Assembly (NCBI GenBank): GCA_036384795.1
Contig: DASVLP010000053.1
Coordinates: forward strand, 1 to 7,656
From: Andeanibacterium sp036384795
Lineage (GTDB): Bacteria > Pseudomonadota > Alphaproteobacteria > Sphingomonadales > Sphingomonadaceae
DNA length: 7,656 bases
Direction of reading: 5' to 3'
In this document: positions 1-5,640 of the stretch, one piece after another
Layout: every line of letters begins with the position of its first letter
Numbering within the stretch: position 1 is the first letter of the stretch
Notes under the pieces: generated by a model
What the model was told of the DNA's origin: nothing
Database searches by the model: none
Seen by the model: only the letters and a program-made list of their open reading frames with translations
Position numbers and translations under genes: made by a program

Positions 1-106
1 CGGCGGATTTCGACGCTATCGGATGATGGTGTAACGTGTACGAGTAACGCGGGAATTACCGTTATTTACGTGGACGGGCCGGGTTGGCTTTCTATGCCCC
101 GCGCAC
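1..106. other. Upstream region of the TonB-dependent receptor gene
   Basis: No gene is supported here. The stretch is less GC-rich than the coding DNA around it. It carries GTAACG twice in direct orientation (31-36 and 44-49, 13-bp period). An imperfect inverted copy follows: AGTAACG at 43-49 against CGTTATT at 60-66, with one G:T mismatch and a 10-nt loop. These could be regulator sites for the receptor gene, but no convincing -35/-10 pair or Shine-Dalgarno precedes the ATG at 107. Confidence 0.4.
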
Positions 107-2350
107 ATGAATGCGACCCGGAGTCAGTTGTTGCCTTTCGATCTTATCCGTTTTCGTGCGGCGCTGCTCTGCGCCTCGGCCACCGCATTGTGCATGGCCT
201 TTCCCGCGGCCGCCGAAGCGGCCGATGCCGCCGCCGCCGATGCATCGGCCGAGGCGGCTGATGCAGCCGCCGATTCAAGCGCCGATGCCGCGGCGGCGGC
301 CGGTCCCATCGTCGTCACCGCCTCGCGCGCGGACATGCTCGGCACCGCGACCACCGCTAGCCAGGGCAAGATCACCCAGACCGAGATCGAGCTGCGCCCG
401 ATCGTCCGCCCCGGGCAGTTGTTCGAGAGCATCCCGGGCCTCGTCGTCACGATCCACTCGGGCGAGGGCAAAGCCAACCAGTACCTGATCCGCGGATTCA
501 ACCTCGATCACGGCACCGACTTCGCGAACTTCGTCGACGACATGCCGGTCAACCGCCCGACCAACACCCATGGCCAGGGCTATTCGGACCTTGCGTTCCT
601 GATGCCGCAGATCGTCTCCGGCATCGATTACACCAAGGGGCCTTATTACGCGGCGATCGGCGATTTCGGCTCGGTCGCATCCTCGCACGCGCACATCGCG
701 AACGAGATCCCGAACCAGGTCTCGGTGACGGTCGGCACGGACAAATACCAGGAACTGTTCGCAGGCGGCACCGTGCACCTCGCGAGCGACCAGCGGCTGA
801 TGGGCGCGCTCCAGCTCGGCCATTACGACGGGCCGTGGAAACCGGGCGAAAACTTCAAGAAGATCAACGCCGCGCTGCGCTATAGCCAGGGCGATTCCAC
901 CGACGGTTTCAGCCTCACCGGAATGTATTACCAGAGCCAGGGCGGGCTGATGACCGACCAGCCGCTGCGGGCGATCGAGCAGGGTCTGATCGACCGGTTC
1001 GGCACCCTCGACCCCACCGATCACAGCAAATCCCTGCGCTACAGCCTTTCGGCGCATCTCGACAAGCCGCTCAGCGACAACGCCCAATTCCACCTCAGTC
1101 TCTACGGCATCCACGCCACGATGACGCTGTGGAACGACTTCACCCACTATCTCGACGATCCGGTGAACGGCGATCAGGAGGCGCAAGCCGAAAGCCGCGA
1201 CACGATCGGCGGCGACGGCAGCCTCGCCGTCCATTCGCTGCTGGGCAGCATCCCAAGCGACACCGTGATCGGGCTCCAGGCGCGCTATGACGGGGTGTTC
1301 GTCACCCGCCAGCACACCAAGGACCGCACGACGGTGCTCGACTATTGCACGCTCGAGCAGGAAGACGGCTCGGTCCTCGATTATCCGACGGTGGACACCT
1401 ACTGCAACGCGGACCACGCCCGGTTGCTCGACCTCGGGCCGTACATCCAGAACACCACCCGCTGGACGCCATGGCTGCGCACCGTCGTGGGCGCGCGCGA
1501 GGAATATTACCACGCGACCGACCATAGCGACGTGACCGGCACCGGCGGCAGCGGCGACCAATGGCTGTTCCAGCCCAAGCTGAGCCTCGCGGTAGGCCCG
1601 TTCGCGAAGACCGAGCTCTACGTGAGCTGGGGCCGCGGGTTCCATTCTGACGACGTGCGCGGCGTATTCGGCACGGTGCCCGAGGAAGGCACTCCGCTGG
1701 CCGGCGGGACGACCCCATTGCTCGCGTCGACCACTGGCGAGGAGATCGGCCTCAGGACCGACATCATCCCCAACGTTCACATCCAGCTTGCGGCGTTCCA
1801 ACAGGATTTCAAGTCCGAGCTGAGCTACAACGCGGACACCGGGCAGGATGAGGCAGGCGCGCCCAGCCGTCGGCAGGGGATCGAGTTCTCGGCCGAATAC
1901 CACCCGTTCCGCTGGCTCGAGCTCAACACCGACCTCGCATTCTCGAAGGCGCGCTATCACGTCGACGATCTTGCTGCCTACGGCCTCGACGGGCCGTACA
2001 TCGCCGACGCCCCCGAATTCATCGGCTCGTTCGGCGTGCTGGTGAACAACCTGGGCCCATGGTCGGGCGGGCTGCAATGGCGCAAGCTCGGCCCGCACCC
2101 GCTGGCCGACGGCACCAAGGAGCCCGAGAGCAAGGGCTACAGCGAGTTCAATCTCGATCTCGCCTACCAGTTCACCGGCGGCTGGAAGCTTGGCGTCACC
2201 GTCTCCAACCTGTTCAACAGCCATGACGATGCGGCGGACTACTACTACGCCGCGCGGCTGCCGGGCGAGCCGGCGGGCGGGGTCGAGGACTTCCAGGTCC
2301 ACCCGCTCGAGCCGCGCGCGGCCCGTTTCAGCGTGACGAAGACGTTCTAA
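107..2350 (+). CDS. TonB-dependent outer-membrane receptor, substrate unknown
   Basis: This 747-residue protein is a 22-stranded-barrel-type outer-membrane transporter that would import a ligand using energy from TonB-ExbB-ExbD. Residues 1-38 form a signal peptide (basic n-region, hydrophobic core about 18-31, likely cut after AEA). An Ala/Asp-rich spacer (about 35-66) follows, then a TonB-box-like IVVTAS at 68-73. The plug domain (about 75-200) contains QLFESIPGLVV and the motif YLIRGFNLDHGTDFANFVDDMPVN. The barrel runs to the C-terminus and ends in Phe (FSVTKTF), as outer-membrane beta-barrels require. Besides two Cys in the signal peptide, the only Cys are C414 and C433, in a probable surface loop. 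The RGFNLDHGTDFA plug matches a TonB receptor subfamily I recognise, whose substrate I cannot name. The length is normal for the family. No Shine-Dalgarno is visible, and ATG 107 was chosen because it gives a complete signal peptide. No periplasmic or inner-membrane transport partner lies nearby. Confidence 0.93.
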   Translation: MNATRSQLLPFDLIRFRAALLCASATALCMAFPAAAEAADAAAADASAEAADAAADSSADAAAAAGPIVVTASRADMLGTATTASQGKITQTEIELRPIVRPGQLFESIPGLVVTIHSGEGKANQYLIRGFNLDHGTDFANFVDDMPVNRPTNTHGQGYSDLAFLMPQIVSGIDYTKGPYYAAIGDFGSVASSHAHIANEIPNQVSVTVGTDKYQELFAGGTVHLASDQRLMGALQLGHYDGPWKPGENFKKINAALRYSQGDSTDGFSLTGMYYQSQGGLMTDQPLRAIEQGLIDRFGTLDPTDHSKSLRYSLSAHLDKPLSDNAQFHLSLYGIHATMTLWNDFTHYLDDPVNGDQEAQAESRDTIGGDGSLAVHSLLGSIPSDTVIGLQARYDGVFVTRQHTKDRTTVLDYCTLEQEDGSVLDYPTVDTYCNADHARLLDLGPYIQNTTRWTPWLRTVVGAREEYYHATDHSDVTGTGGSGDQWLFQPKLSLAVGPFAKTELYVSWGRGFHSDDVRGVFGTVPEEGTPLAGGTTPLLASTTGEEIGLRTDIIPNVHIQLAAFQQDFKSELSYNADTGQDEAGAPSRRQGIEFSAEYHPFRWLELNTDLAFSKARYHVDDLAAYGLDGPYIADAPEFIGSFGVLVNNLGPWSGGLQWRKLGPHPLADGTKEPESKGYSEFNLDLAYQFTGGWKLGVTVSNLFNSHDDAADYYYAARLPGEPAGGVEDFQVHPLEPRAARFSVTKTF
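210..302 (+). repeat. Low-complexity GCC/GAT-rich stretch encoding an Ala/Asp spacer
   Basis: Inside the receptor gene, this stretch is built of imperfectly repeated GCCGATGCC/GCGGCC-type units. It encodes about 31 residues made almost only of Ala, Asp, Ser and Glu (residues 35-65), between the signal peptide and the TonB box. Low-complexity DNA of this kind can change length by slippage in multiples of three. Confidence 0.6.
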
Positions 2351-2485
2351 AGGCCAGCCGTGGCATTCGGCGCACCCGGGTTTTCACGACCTATCCGCAC
2401 GAGGCCGAGGCGGCACCCGCCGGCGGGCGTGACCGCTCGAGTGGCGACATCCGTCGGCCGAGGACGAATGTCGAGGCCTTGACGT
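2351..2485. other. Intergenic gap between convergent receptor and VOC-like genes
   Basis: No gene is supported. The only structure seen is a GC palindrome CCCGCCGGCGGG (2416-2427), overlapping a small possible hairpin GGCGG-CAC-CCGCC (2409-2421). Neither is followed by a T-run on either strand. A bidirectional terminator would be expected between convergent genes, but I do not see a standard one. Confidence 0.4.
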
Positions 2486-2953
2486 TCAGGTGCGGTCGGG
2501 AAACGCCTGTCCGGCGCAGATCATCCGGTGCGCGGCGATGTATTCGGCCTGCATCTCGGGGGTGAGGATCTCCATCATCTGGCGGCCCTCGATCCACAGC
2601 TCGATCACCCCGAACAGGCCGCCCCGCTTGCGATACTTGGCCGGCCAGCCCTCGCGCCGGGCGATCGCCAGCACCGCATCCTGGTCGAGCTCGGTCGCGA
2701 TCGCGGCATGCGTGGCGGTGAACCGATCGGTGCCGGACGCTTCGCCCACCGCATCGACGTCGCCCGCGCTTTCGCGCAGCACGATCCCTTGCGGATAGAC
2801 CTCGATCGTGGTGCCGCGCTCGTCTCCCGACAGCGCCACCCAGCCGTTGTCCGACACCGGCGGAAAGCGCTTGGCCTGTCCGCCCCAGATTTCCGCGATC
2901 ACCGAAGCGACGTGCTGCGGATCGTCCGCGCCGATCGACATGTGAAACAGCAT
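2486..2953 (-). CDS. VOC/glyoxalase-like hypothetical protein, 155 aa
   Basis: A 155-residue soluble protein with no signal peptide or membrane segment. It begins MLFHMSIGADDPQHVASVIA, the betaalpha opening typical of vicinal-oxygen-chelate (glyoxalase/dioxygenase fold) proteins. Later strands resemble that fold: GWVALSGDERGTTIEVYPQG (about 37-56), a second module from about residue 79 (FTATHAAIAT), and FGVIELWIEG (about 114-123). Candidate metal ligands are H4, E51, H82 and E118, but I cannot confirm the set. Similar short proteins are usually annotated only as hypothetical. The start is well supported: AGGGAG lies 8 nt upstream of ATG 2953. It is transcribed divergently from the TetR-family gene across a 94-bp region with two operator-like dyads, so it is probably that regulator's main target. 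Function is not known. Detoxification or modification of a small aromatic or electrophilic compound would fit, but that is speculation. Confidence 0.85.
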   Translation of the reverse strand: MLFHMSIGADDPQHVASVIAEIWGGQAKRFPPVSDNGWVALSGDERGTTIEVYPQGIVLRESAGDVDAVGEASGTDRFTATHAAIATELDQDAVLAIARREGWPAKYRKRGGLFGVIELWIEGRQMMEILTPEMQAEYIAAHRMICAGQAFPDRT

Positions 2954-2960
2954 TTTCGAA

Positions 2961-2966
2961 TCTCCC
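2961..2966 (-). promoter_or_regulatory. Shine-Dalgarno of the VOC-like gene
   Basis: Read on the - strand, AGGGAG stands 8 nt before the ATG at 2953. It is a good anti-16S match and fixes the start codon. Confidence 0.65.
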
Positions 2967-2977
2967 TGAATGGGCCC

Positions 2978-3006
2978 GCACTAGAAAGTGGCACAGATTG
3001 TGTCAA
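2978..3006 (-). promoter_or_regulatory. Probable promoter of the VOC-like gene
   Basis: On the - strand a consensus TTGACA -35 (3006-3001) is followed after 17 bp by TAGTGC (2983-2978), a weak -10. The -35 lies inside the left operator (2989-3005) apart from one base, so repressor binding would block RNA polymerase. The -10 assignment is uncertain. Confidence 0.45.
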
Positions 3007-3033
3007 TAAGAATTTGACACTTTTTGTGCCACT
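2987..3033. promoter_or_regulatory. Nested 47-bp inverted repeat: probable double TetR operator
   Basis: The outer arms AGTGGCACA (2987-2995) and TGTGCCACT (3025-3033) are perfect reverse complements. The inner arms GTGTCAA (3000-3006) and TTGACAC (3014-3020) are also perfect, and both pairs share the same centre, base 3010. The element can equally be read as two 17-bp operators. These are TGGCAC-AGATT-GTGTCA (2989-3005) and TGACAC-TTTTT-GTGCCA (3015-3031), reverse complements of each other outside the 5-bp spacers, with centres 26 bp apart. TetR-family repressors commonly bind dyads like this in a divergent promoter and repress both their own gene and the neighbour. Binding by the adjacent regulator is inferred from position. 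Confidence 0.8.
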
Positions 3034-3042
3034 CGCTATCAC
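3014..3042 (+). promoter_or_regulatory. Probable promoter of the TetR-family gene
   Basis: A consensus TTGACA -35 (3014-3019), 17 bp, then TATCAC (3037-3042, 4 of 6 matches to TATAAT). The right operator (3015-3031) covers most of the -35 and the spacer, which suggests autorepression. With this -10, transcription would begin about at the ATG (3048). Confidence 0.5.
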
Positions 3043-3047
3043 GGGCC

Positions 3048-3674
3048 ATGCCCGAAACACAGGCCAACCCATCCGTCCGTGATGCCCGCAAACAGCACGC
3101 GCGGGCGCAGATCCTCGACGCATTCGTCGCGCTGCTGACCGAAGGCGAGGCCGACCTGAGCCATGACGCGGTCGCAACGCGCTCGGGCGTCGCGCGGCGC
3201 ACGGTGTACCGCTACTTCCCCGACCGCGCCGCGCTGATGGACGGTGCGCTGCTGCGGGTGCGCGAGCTTGCCGGGCCGAAAGTCGACTACCCGGACAGCC
3301 CCGAGGAGCTGCTCGACTCGCTCGAACCGGTCTACACCGGCTTCGACGCGATCGCGCCGATCGCCACGATGCTGCGGACCACGCCGCAGGGCCGCCAGCT
3401 GCGTCTCGCGCAGAACGATGTGCGCGTGCGCCGCTACACCGCCGCGCTGGCCGGCGCGGTGCGCGAGCTCCCGCCCGCCGATCGCAAGCTCGCGACCGCG
3501 ACGCTCCAGGTGCTGCACACTACCCCATGGCTCGAGATGCGCGACCATTGGGGGCTCGACGGCCGCCAGATCGCCCGTGCCACCGGCTGGGCGGTGCGCA
3601 CTCTGCTCGCCGATCTCAAGCGCCGCGGCAGCCTGCCGCTGGATCGGGATGTGCCGGAAGCGGCGAACGACTAA
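3048..3674 (+). CDS. TetR/AcrR-family transcriptional regulator
   Basis: A 208-residue cytoplasmic DNA-binding protein, normal TetR length. The N-terminal three-helix domain is clear: helix 1 about 17-31 (HARAQILDAFVALL), the helix-turn-helix about 39-57 (HDAVATRSGVARRTVYRYF), then PDRAALMDGAL at 58-68. The YRYFPDRAAL block is the family signature. The C-terminal part (about 85-195) is a helical ligand-binding and dimerisation domain that does not reveal its ligand. ATG 3048 is preferred over a TTG at 3024, because the extra eight residues would be encoded by operator and promoter DNA and would not extend a domain. No Shine-Dalgarno precedes it, and a possible -10 ends 5 bp upstream, so the mRNA may be leaderless. 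It is divergent from the VOC-like gene and probably represses both. Its stop is only 7 bp from the convergent guaA stop. Confidence 0.93.
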   Translation: MPETQANPSVRDARKQHARAQILDAFVALLTEGEADLSHDAVATRSGVARRTVYRYFPDRAALMDGALLRVRELAGPKVDYPDSPEELLDSLEPVYTGFDAIAPIATMLRTTPQGRQLRLAQNDVRVRRYTAALAGAVRELPPADRKLATATLQVLHTTPWLEMRDHWGLDGRQIARATGWAVRTLLADLKRRGSLPLDRDVPEAAND

Positions 3675-3681
3675 CGCCCGC

Positions 3682-5256
3682 TCACTCCCACTCGATCGTG
3701 CCGGGAGGCTTGCTGGTATAGTCGTAGACCACCCGGTTGATGCCCTTCACCTCGTTGATGATCCGGGTCGCCGTGCGGCTGAGGAATGCGGCGTCGAATG
3801 GATAGATGTCGGCGGTCATCCCATCGGTACTGGTCACCGCGCGCAAGGCGAGGACGTTGTCGTAAGTCCGCCCGTCGCCCATCACGCCGACAGTGCGCAC
3901 CGGCAGTAACACCGCGAACGCTTGCCAAATGGCATCGTAGAGCCCGGCGTTGCGGATTTCCTCGAGATAGATCGCGTCGGCCCTGCGCAGGATGTCGCAG
4001 CGTTCCTTGGTGACTTCCCCGGGGATGCGGATTGCGAGGCCGGGACCTGGGAATGGGTGCCGACCCACGAACACTTCGGGCAGGCCCAGCTCACGGCCCA
4101 ATGCGCGGACTTCGTCCTTGAACAGCTCGCGCAGCGGCTCGACCAGGTGCATGTTCATCCGCTCGGGCAGGCCGCCGACGTTGTGATGGCTCTTGATCGT
4201 CACCGAAGGTCCACCGGTGAACGAAACGCTTTCGATCACGTCGGGATAGAGCGTGCCCTGGGCGAGGAAATCGGCCCCCCCGATCTTCTTCGCTTCGGCC
4301 TCGAACAGGTCGATGAACGCCTTGCCGATGAACTTGCGCTTGGCTTCGGGGTCGGTGACTCCCGCCAATCCGCCGAGAAACATGTCTTCGGCGTCCACGT
4401 GGACCAGCGGGATGTTGTAGTGGTCACGGAACAGCGAGACGACCTGCTCGGCCTCGTTCATCCGCATCAGTCCGTGGTCGACGAACACGCACGTCAGCTG
4501 GTCGCCGATCGCCTCGTGGATAAGCACCGCGGCGACCGCGCTGTCGACCCCGCCGGAAAGGCCGCAGATCACCTTTCCATTGCCGACCTGGTCGCGGATC
4601 TCGGCGATCTTGGTCTTGCGGAACTCGGCCATCGTCCAGTCGCCGGCGAGCCCGCACACGTGGCGCACGAAGTTGGCGATCAGCCGCCCGCCGTCGGGCG
4701 TATGCGCGACTTCCGGGTGGAACTGCGTGCCGTAATAGCGCCGCGCGTCGTCGGCGATCAGTGCGAACGGCGCGCCGTCGCTGGTGGCGACGATGCGGAA
4801 ACCGTCGGCGAACCGGGTGACTTTGTCGCCGTGGCTCATCCACACCTGGTGGCGCTCGCCAACCTGCCACAGGCCGTCGAACAACACGCACGGCTCGGTC
4901 ACGGTCAGGAAGGCACGGCCGAATTCGCCCCCTTCGCCGGTTTCGTGCCCCGGGCGGACTTCGCCGCCGAGCTGGTGGGTCATCACCTGCTGGCCGTAGC
5001 AGATGCCCAGGATCGGCAGGCCACTGTCGAACAACACTTGCGGCGCGCGGGGGCTGCCTTCCTCGGGCACGCCGGCCGGAGAGCCGGAGAGAATGATCCC
5101 CCTGGGCTTCAGGCGCCGGAACGCCTCTTCCGCCTGGTTGAACGGCGCGATCTCCGAATAGACCCCGGCCTCGCGCACCCGGCGGGCGATCAACTGGGTA
5201 ACCTGGCTGCCGAAATCGACGATCAGGATGGAGTCGGGAAGATGGCTGGCGTCCAT
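3682..5256 (-). CDS. guaA: GMP synthase (glutamine-hydrolysing)
   Basis: A complete 524-residue cytoplasmic enzyme, close to the usual 515-525. It converts XMP, ATP and glutamine to GMP, the last step of guanine nucleotide synthesis. The N-terminal class I glutamine amidotransferase domain (about 9-200) has the nucleophile C86 in GICYGQQ and the triad partners H180 and E182 in QFHPEV. The ATP-pyrophosphatase domain carries the P-loop SGGVDS (234-239), FVDHGLMRMNEAEQV (258-272), and LAQGTLYPDVIES (331-343). The C-terminal dimerisation and XMP-binding domain includes RHPFPGPGLAIRIPGE (399-414) and ends TSKPPGTIEWE. No catalytic residue is missing. The Shine-Dalgarno is weak (a GGA core about 8 nt before ATG 5256), but the start gives the expected short lead into ILIVDFGSQ. 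Upstream are a 9-bp tandem repeat and a palindrome. The gene is divergent from the small ORF and gyrB, and no operon partner such as guaB is visible. Confidence 0.98.
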   Translation of the reverse strand: MDASHLPDSILIVDFGSQVTQLIARRVREAGVYSEIAPFNQAEEAFRRLKPRGIILSGSPAGVPEEGSPRAPQVLFDSGLPILGICYGQQVMTHQLGGEVRPGHETGEGGEFGRAFLTVTEPCVLFDGLWQVGERHQVWMSHGDKVTRFADGFRIVATSDGAPFALIADDARRYYGTQFHPEVAHTPDGGRLIANFVRHVCGLAGDWTMAEFRKTKIAEIRDQVGNGKVICGLSGGVDSAVAAVLIHEAIGDQLTCVFVDHGLMRMNEAEQVVSLFRDHYNIPLVHVDAEDMFLGGLAGVTDPEAKRKFIGKAFIDLFEAEAKKIGGADFLAQGTLYPDVIESVSFTGGPSVTIKSHHNVGGLPERMNMHLVEPLRELFKDEVRALGRELGLPEVFVGRHPFPGPGLAIRIPGEVTKERCDILRRADAIYLEEIRNAGLYDAIWQAFAVLLPVRTVGVMGDGRTYDNVLALRAVTSTDGMTADIYPFDAAFLSRTATRIINEVKGINRVVYDYTSKPPGTIEWE

Positions 5257-5295
5257 CGCGATCCGTTAGTCACGCCGCTTCGCGCTGTCCAGCCG

Positions 5296-5349
5296 GGGCT
5301 GCCTGGCCTGCCTGGCCTGCCGGGCCTGCCGGGCCTGCCGGGCCTGCCG
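5296..5349. repeat. 9-bp tandem repeat, six copies (GGCCTGCCG)
   Basis: Six head-to-tail 9-bp units fill 54 bp: GGGCTGCCT (5296), GGCCTGCCT (5305), then four identical GGCCTGCCG (5314, 5323, 5332, 5341). A partial GG follows. The decay towards the guaA side and the identical copies at the other end are the usual pattern of a minisatellite that changes by slippage. The array sits 40-93 bp upstream of the guaA start codon, within its leader or promoter. Read as protein it gives Gly-Leu-Pro triplets on the + strand, but no real gene contains it. Confidence 0.9.
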
Positions 5350-5366
5350 GGTGCGCGAGCACTGCG

Positions 5367-5383
5367 GTTGCATCAAATGCAAC
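5367..5383. promoter_or_regulatory. 17-bp palindrome upstream of guaA, possible operator
   Basis: GTTGCAT-CAA-ATGCAAC is a perfect inverted repeat with 7-bp arms and a 3-bp centre, lying in the AT-richer part of the guaA/small-ORF region, 111 bp from the guaA ATG. Size and symmetry fit a dimeric regulator site. It does not match the enterobacterial PurR box, whose centre is CG flanked by GCAAA/TTTGC. A role in guaA control is inferred from position only. Confidence 0.5.
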
Positions 5384-5480
5384 AGCACAAGATGTTTTCG
5401 CACTTGCGTAATTTTCTTTCGCGCACCATTTGAACGCTCGGAAGAAGGGGATGACCGCGAAAAGGTGGCTTTCGAACTCG

Positions 5481-5485
5481 AAGGA
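5481..5485 (+). promoter_or_regulatory. Shine-Dalgarno of the small ORF
   Basis: AAGGA lies 9 nt before the ATG at 5495. It is one of the better ribosome-binding sites in the window and is the main reason to call the small ORF at that start. Confidence 0.5.
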
Positions 5486-5494
5486 ACACCGGAC

Positions 5495-5578
5495 ATGCGT
5501 TTCGTCACTGCACACCTCCTGCCGCTGCTTGCCGCGGCTACTGCCAGCGGCTTGCTGCTCAGCGTCGCGATCGTCTGA
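5495..5578 (+). CDS. Small hydrophobic protein, 27 aa (putative)
   Basis: A 27-codon ORF, MRFVTAHLLPLLAAATASGL followed by LLSVAIV and a TGA stop. Almost the whole peptide after residue 5 is hydrophobic or small residues, so it would be a single membrane-spanning helix or an uncleaved signal-like peptide. Support comes from the AAGGA ribosome-binding site 9 nt upstream and from a strong GC hairpin that begins 32 nt after the stop and looks like a terminator, giving a complete small transcription unit. It lies between divergent guaA and downstream gyrB, oriented with gyrB. The frame stays open upstream to about 5351, but the upstream part is Cys/Arg-rich and lacks a ribosome-binding site, so I do not include it. 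I do not recognise the protein and give no function. Chance occurrence cannot be excluded at this length. Confidence 0.45.
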   Translation: MRFVTAHLLPLLAAATASGLLLSVAIV

Positions 5579-5609
5579 TCGCAACGCGCCCTCCCCCAAG
5601 GCAGGAGTT

Positions 5610-5640
5610 CGGCCGCCCCGTCCCCCCGGGGCGGCCGTTT
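5610..5640 (+). terminator. Intrinsic-type terminator hairpin after the small ORF
   Basis: CGGCCGCCCCG (5610-5620) and CGGGGCGGCCG (5627-5637) form a perfect 11-bp stem around a 6-nt loop (TCCCCC), followed by TTT then G. The stem is very strong and the T-tract short, which is common for GC-rich alphaproteobacteria. It would separate the small ORF's transcript from gyrB. Confidence 0.75.

Larger units (their letters stand above)
5257..5494. other. guaA leader / divergent regulatory region
   Basis: No gene is supported in this stretch, although open frames run through it. The guaA-proximal part (to about 5360) is very GC-rich and holds the 9-bp tandem repeat. The distal part (about 5365-5440) is much more AT-rich and holds a palindrome. 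It probably contains the guaA promoter on the - strand and that of the small ORF on the + strand, but I could not find a convincing -35/-10 pair for either. Confidence 0.45.

Noticed and set aside
275..2302. 675-codon open frame on the - strand opposite the TonB receptor
   Set aside because: It is an antisense shadow of a GC-rich gene. Its translation is Arg/Val/Ala-rich without a domain, while the + strand frame gives a full receptor.
2409..2427. GC hairpin between receptor and VOC-like gene as a terminator
   Set aside because: The stem is short (5-6 bp) and there is no T-run on either strand.
3024..3047. N-terminal extension of the TetR protein from a TTG codon
   Set aside because: It would place codons in the operator and promoter and adds no domain. 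ATG 3048 fits the family N-terminus.
2528..3082. 184-codon + strand frame opposite the VOC-like gene
   Set aside because: It is a shadow frame. It crosses the divergent promoter and operator, and the - strand gene has a clear Shine-Dalgarno and fold-like sequence.
5296..5349. The 9-bp repeats as a CRISPR array
   Set aside because: The units are 9 bp, contiguous and without spacers, and no cas gene is present.
3922..5433. 503-codon + strand frame ending in Gly-Leu-Pro (collagen-like) repeats
   Set aside because: It is antisense to guaA, and the collagen-like tail is only the 9-bp tandem repeat read in this frame. There is no ribosome-binding site or domain.
5483..5501. GGAAC...CGTT as an EcfG general-stress promoter upstream of the small ORF
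   Set aside because: The spacing between GGAAC and CGTT is about 10 bp instead of the required 15-17, and CGTT lies inside the ORF.
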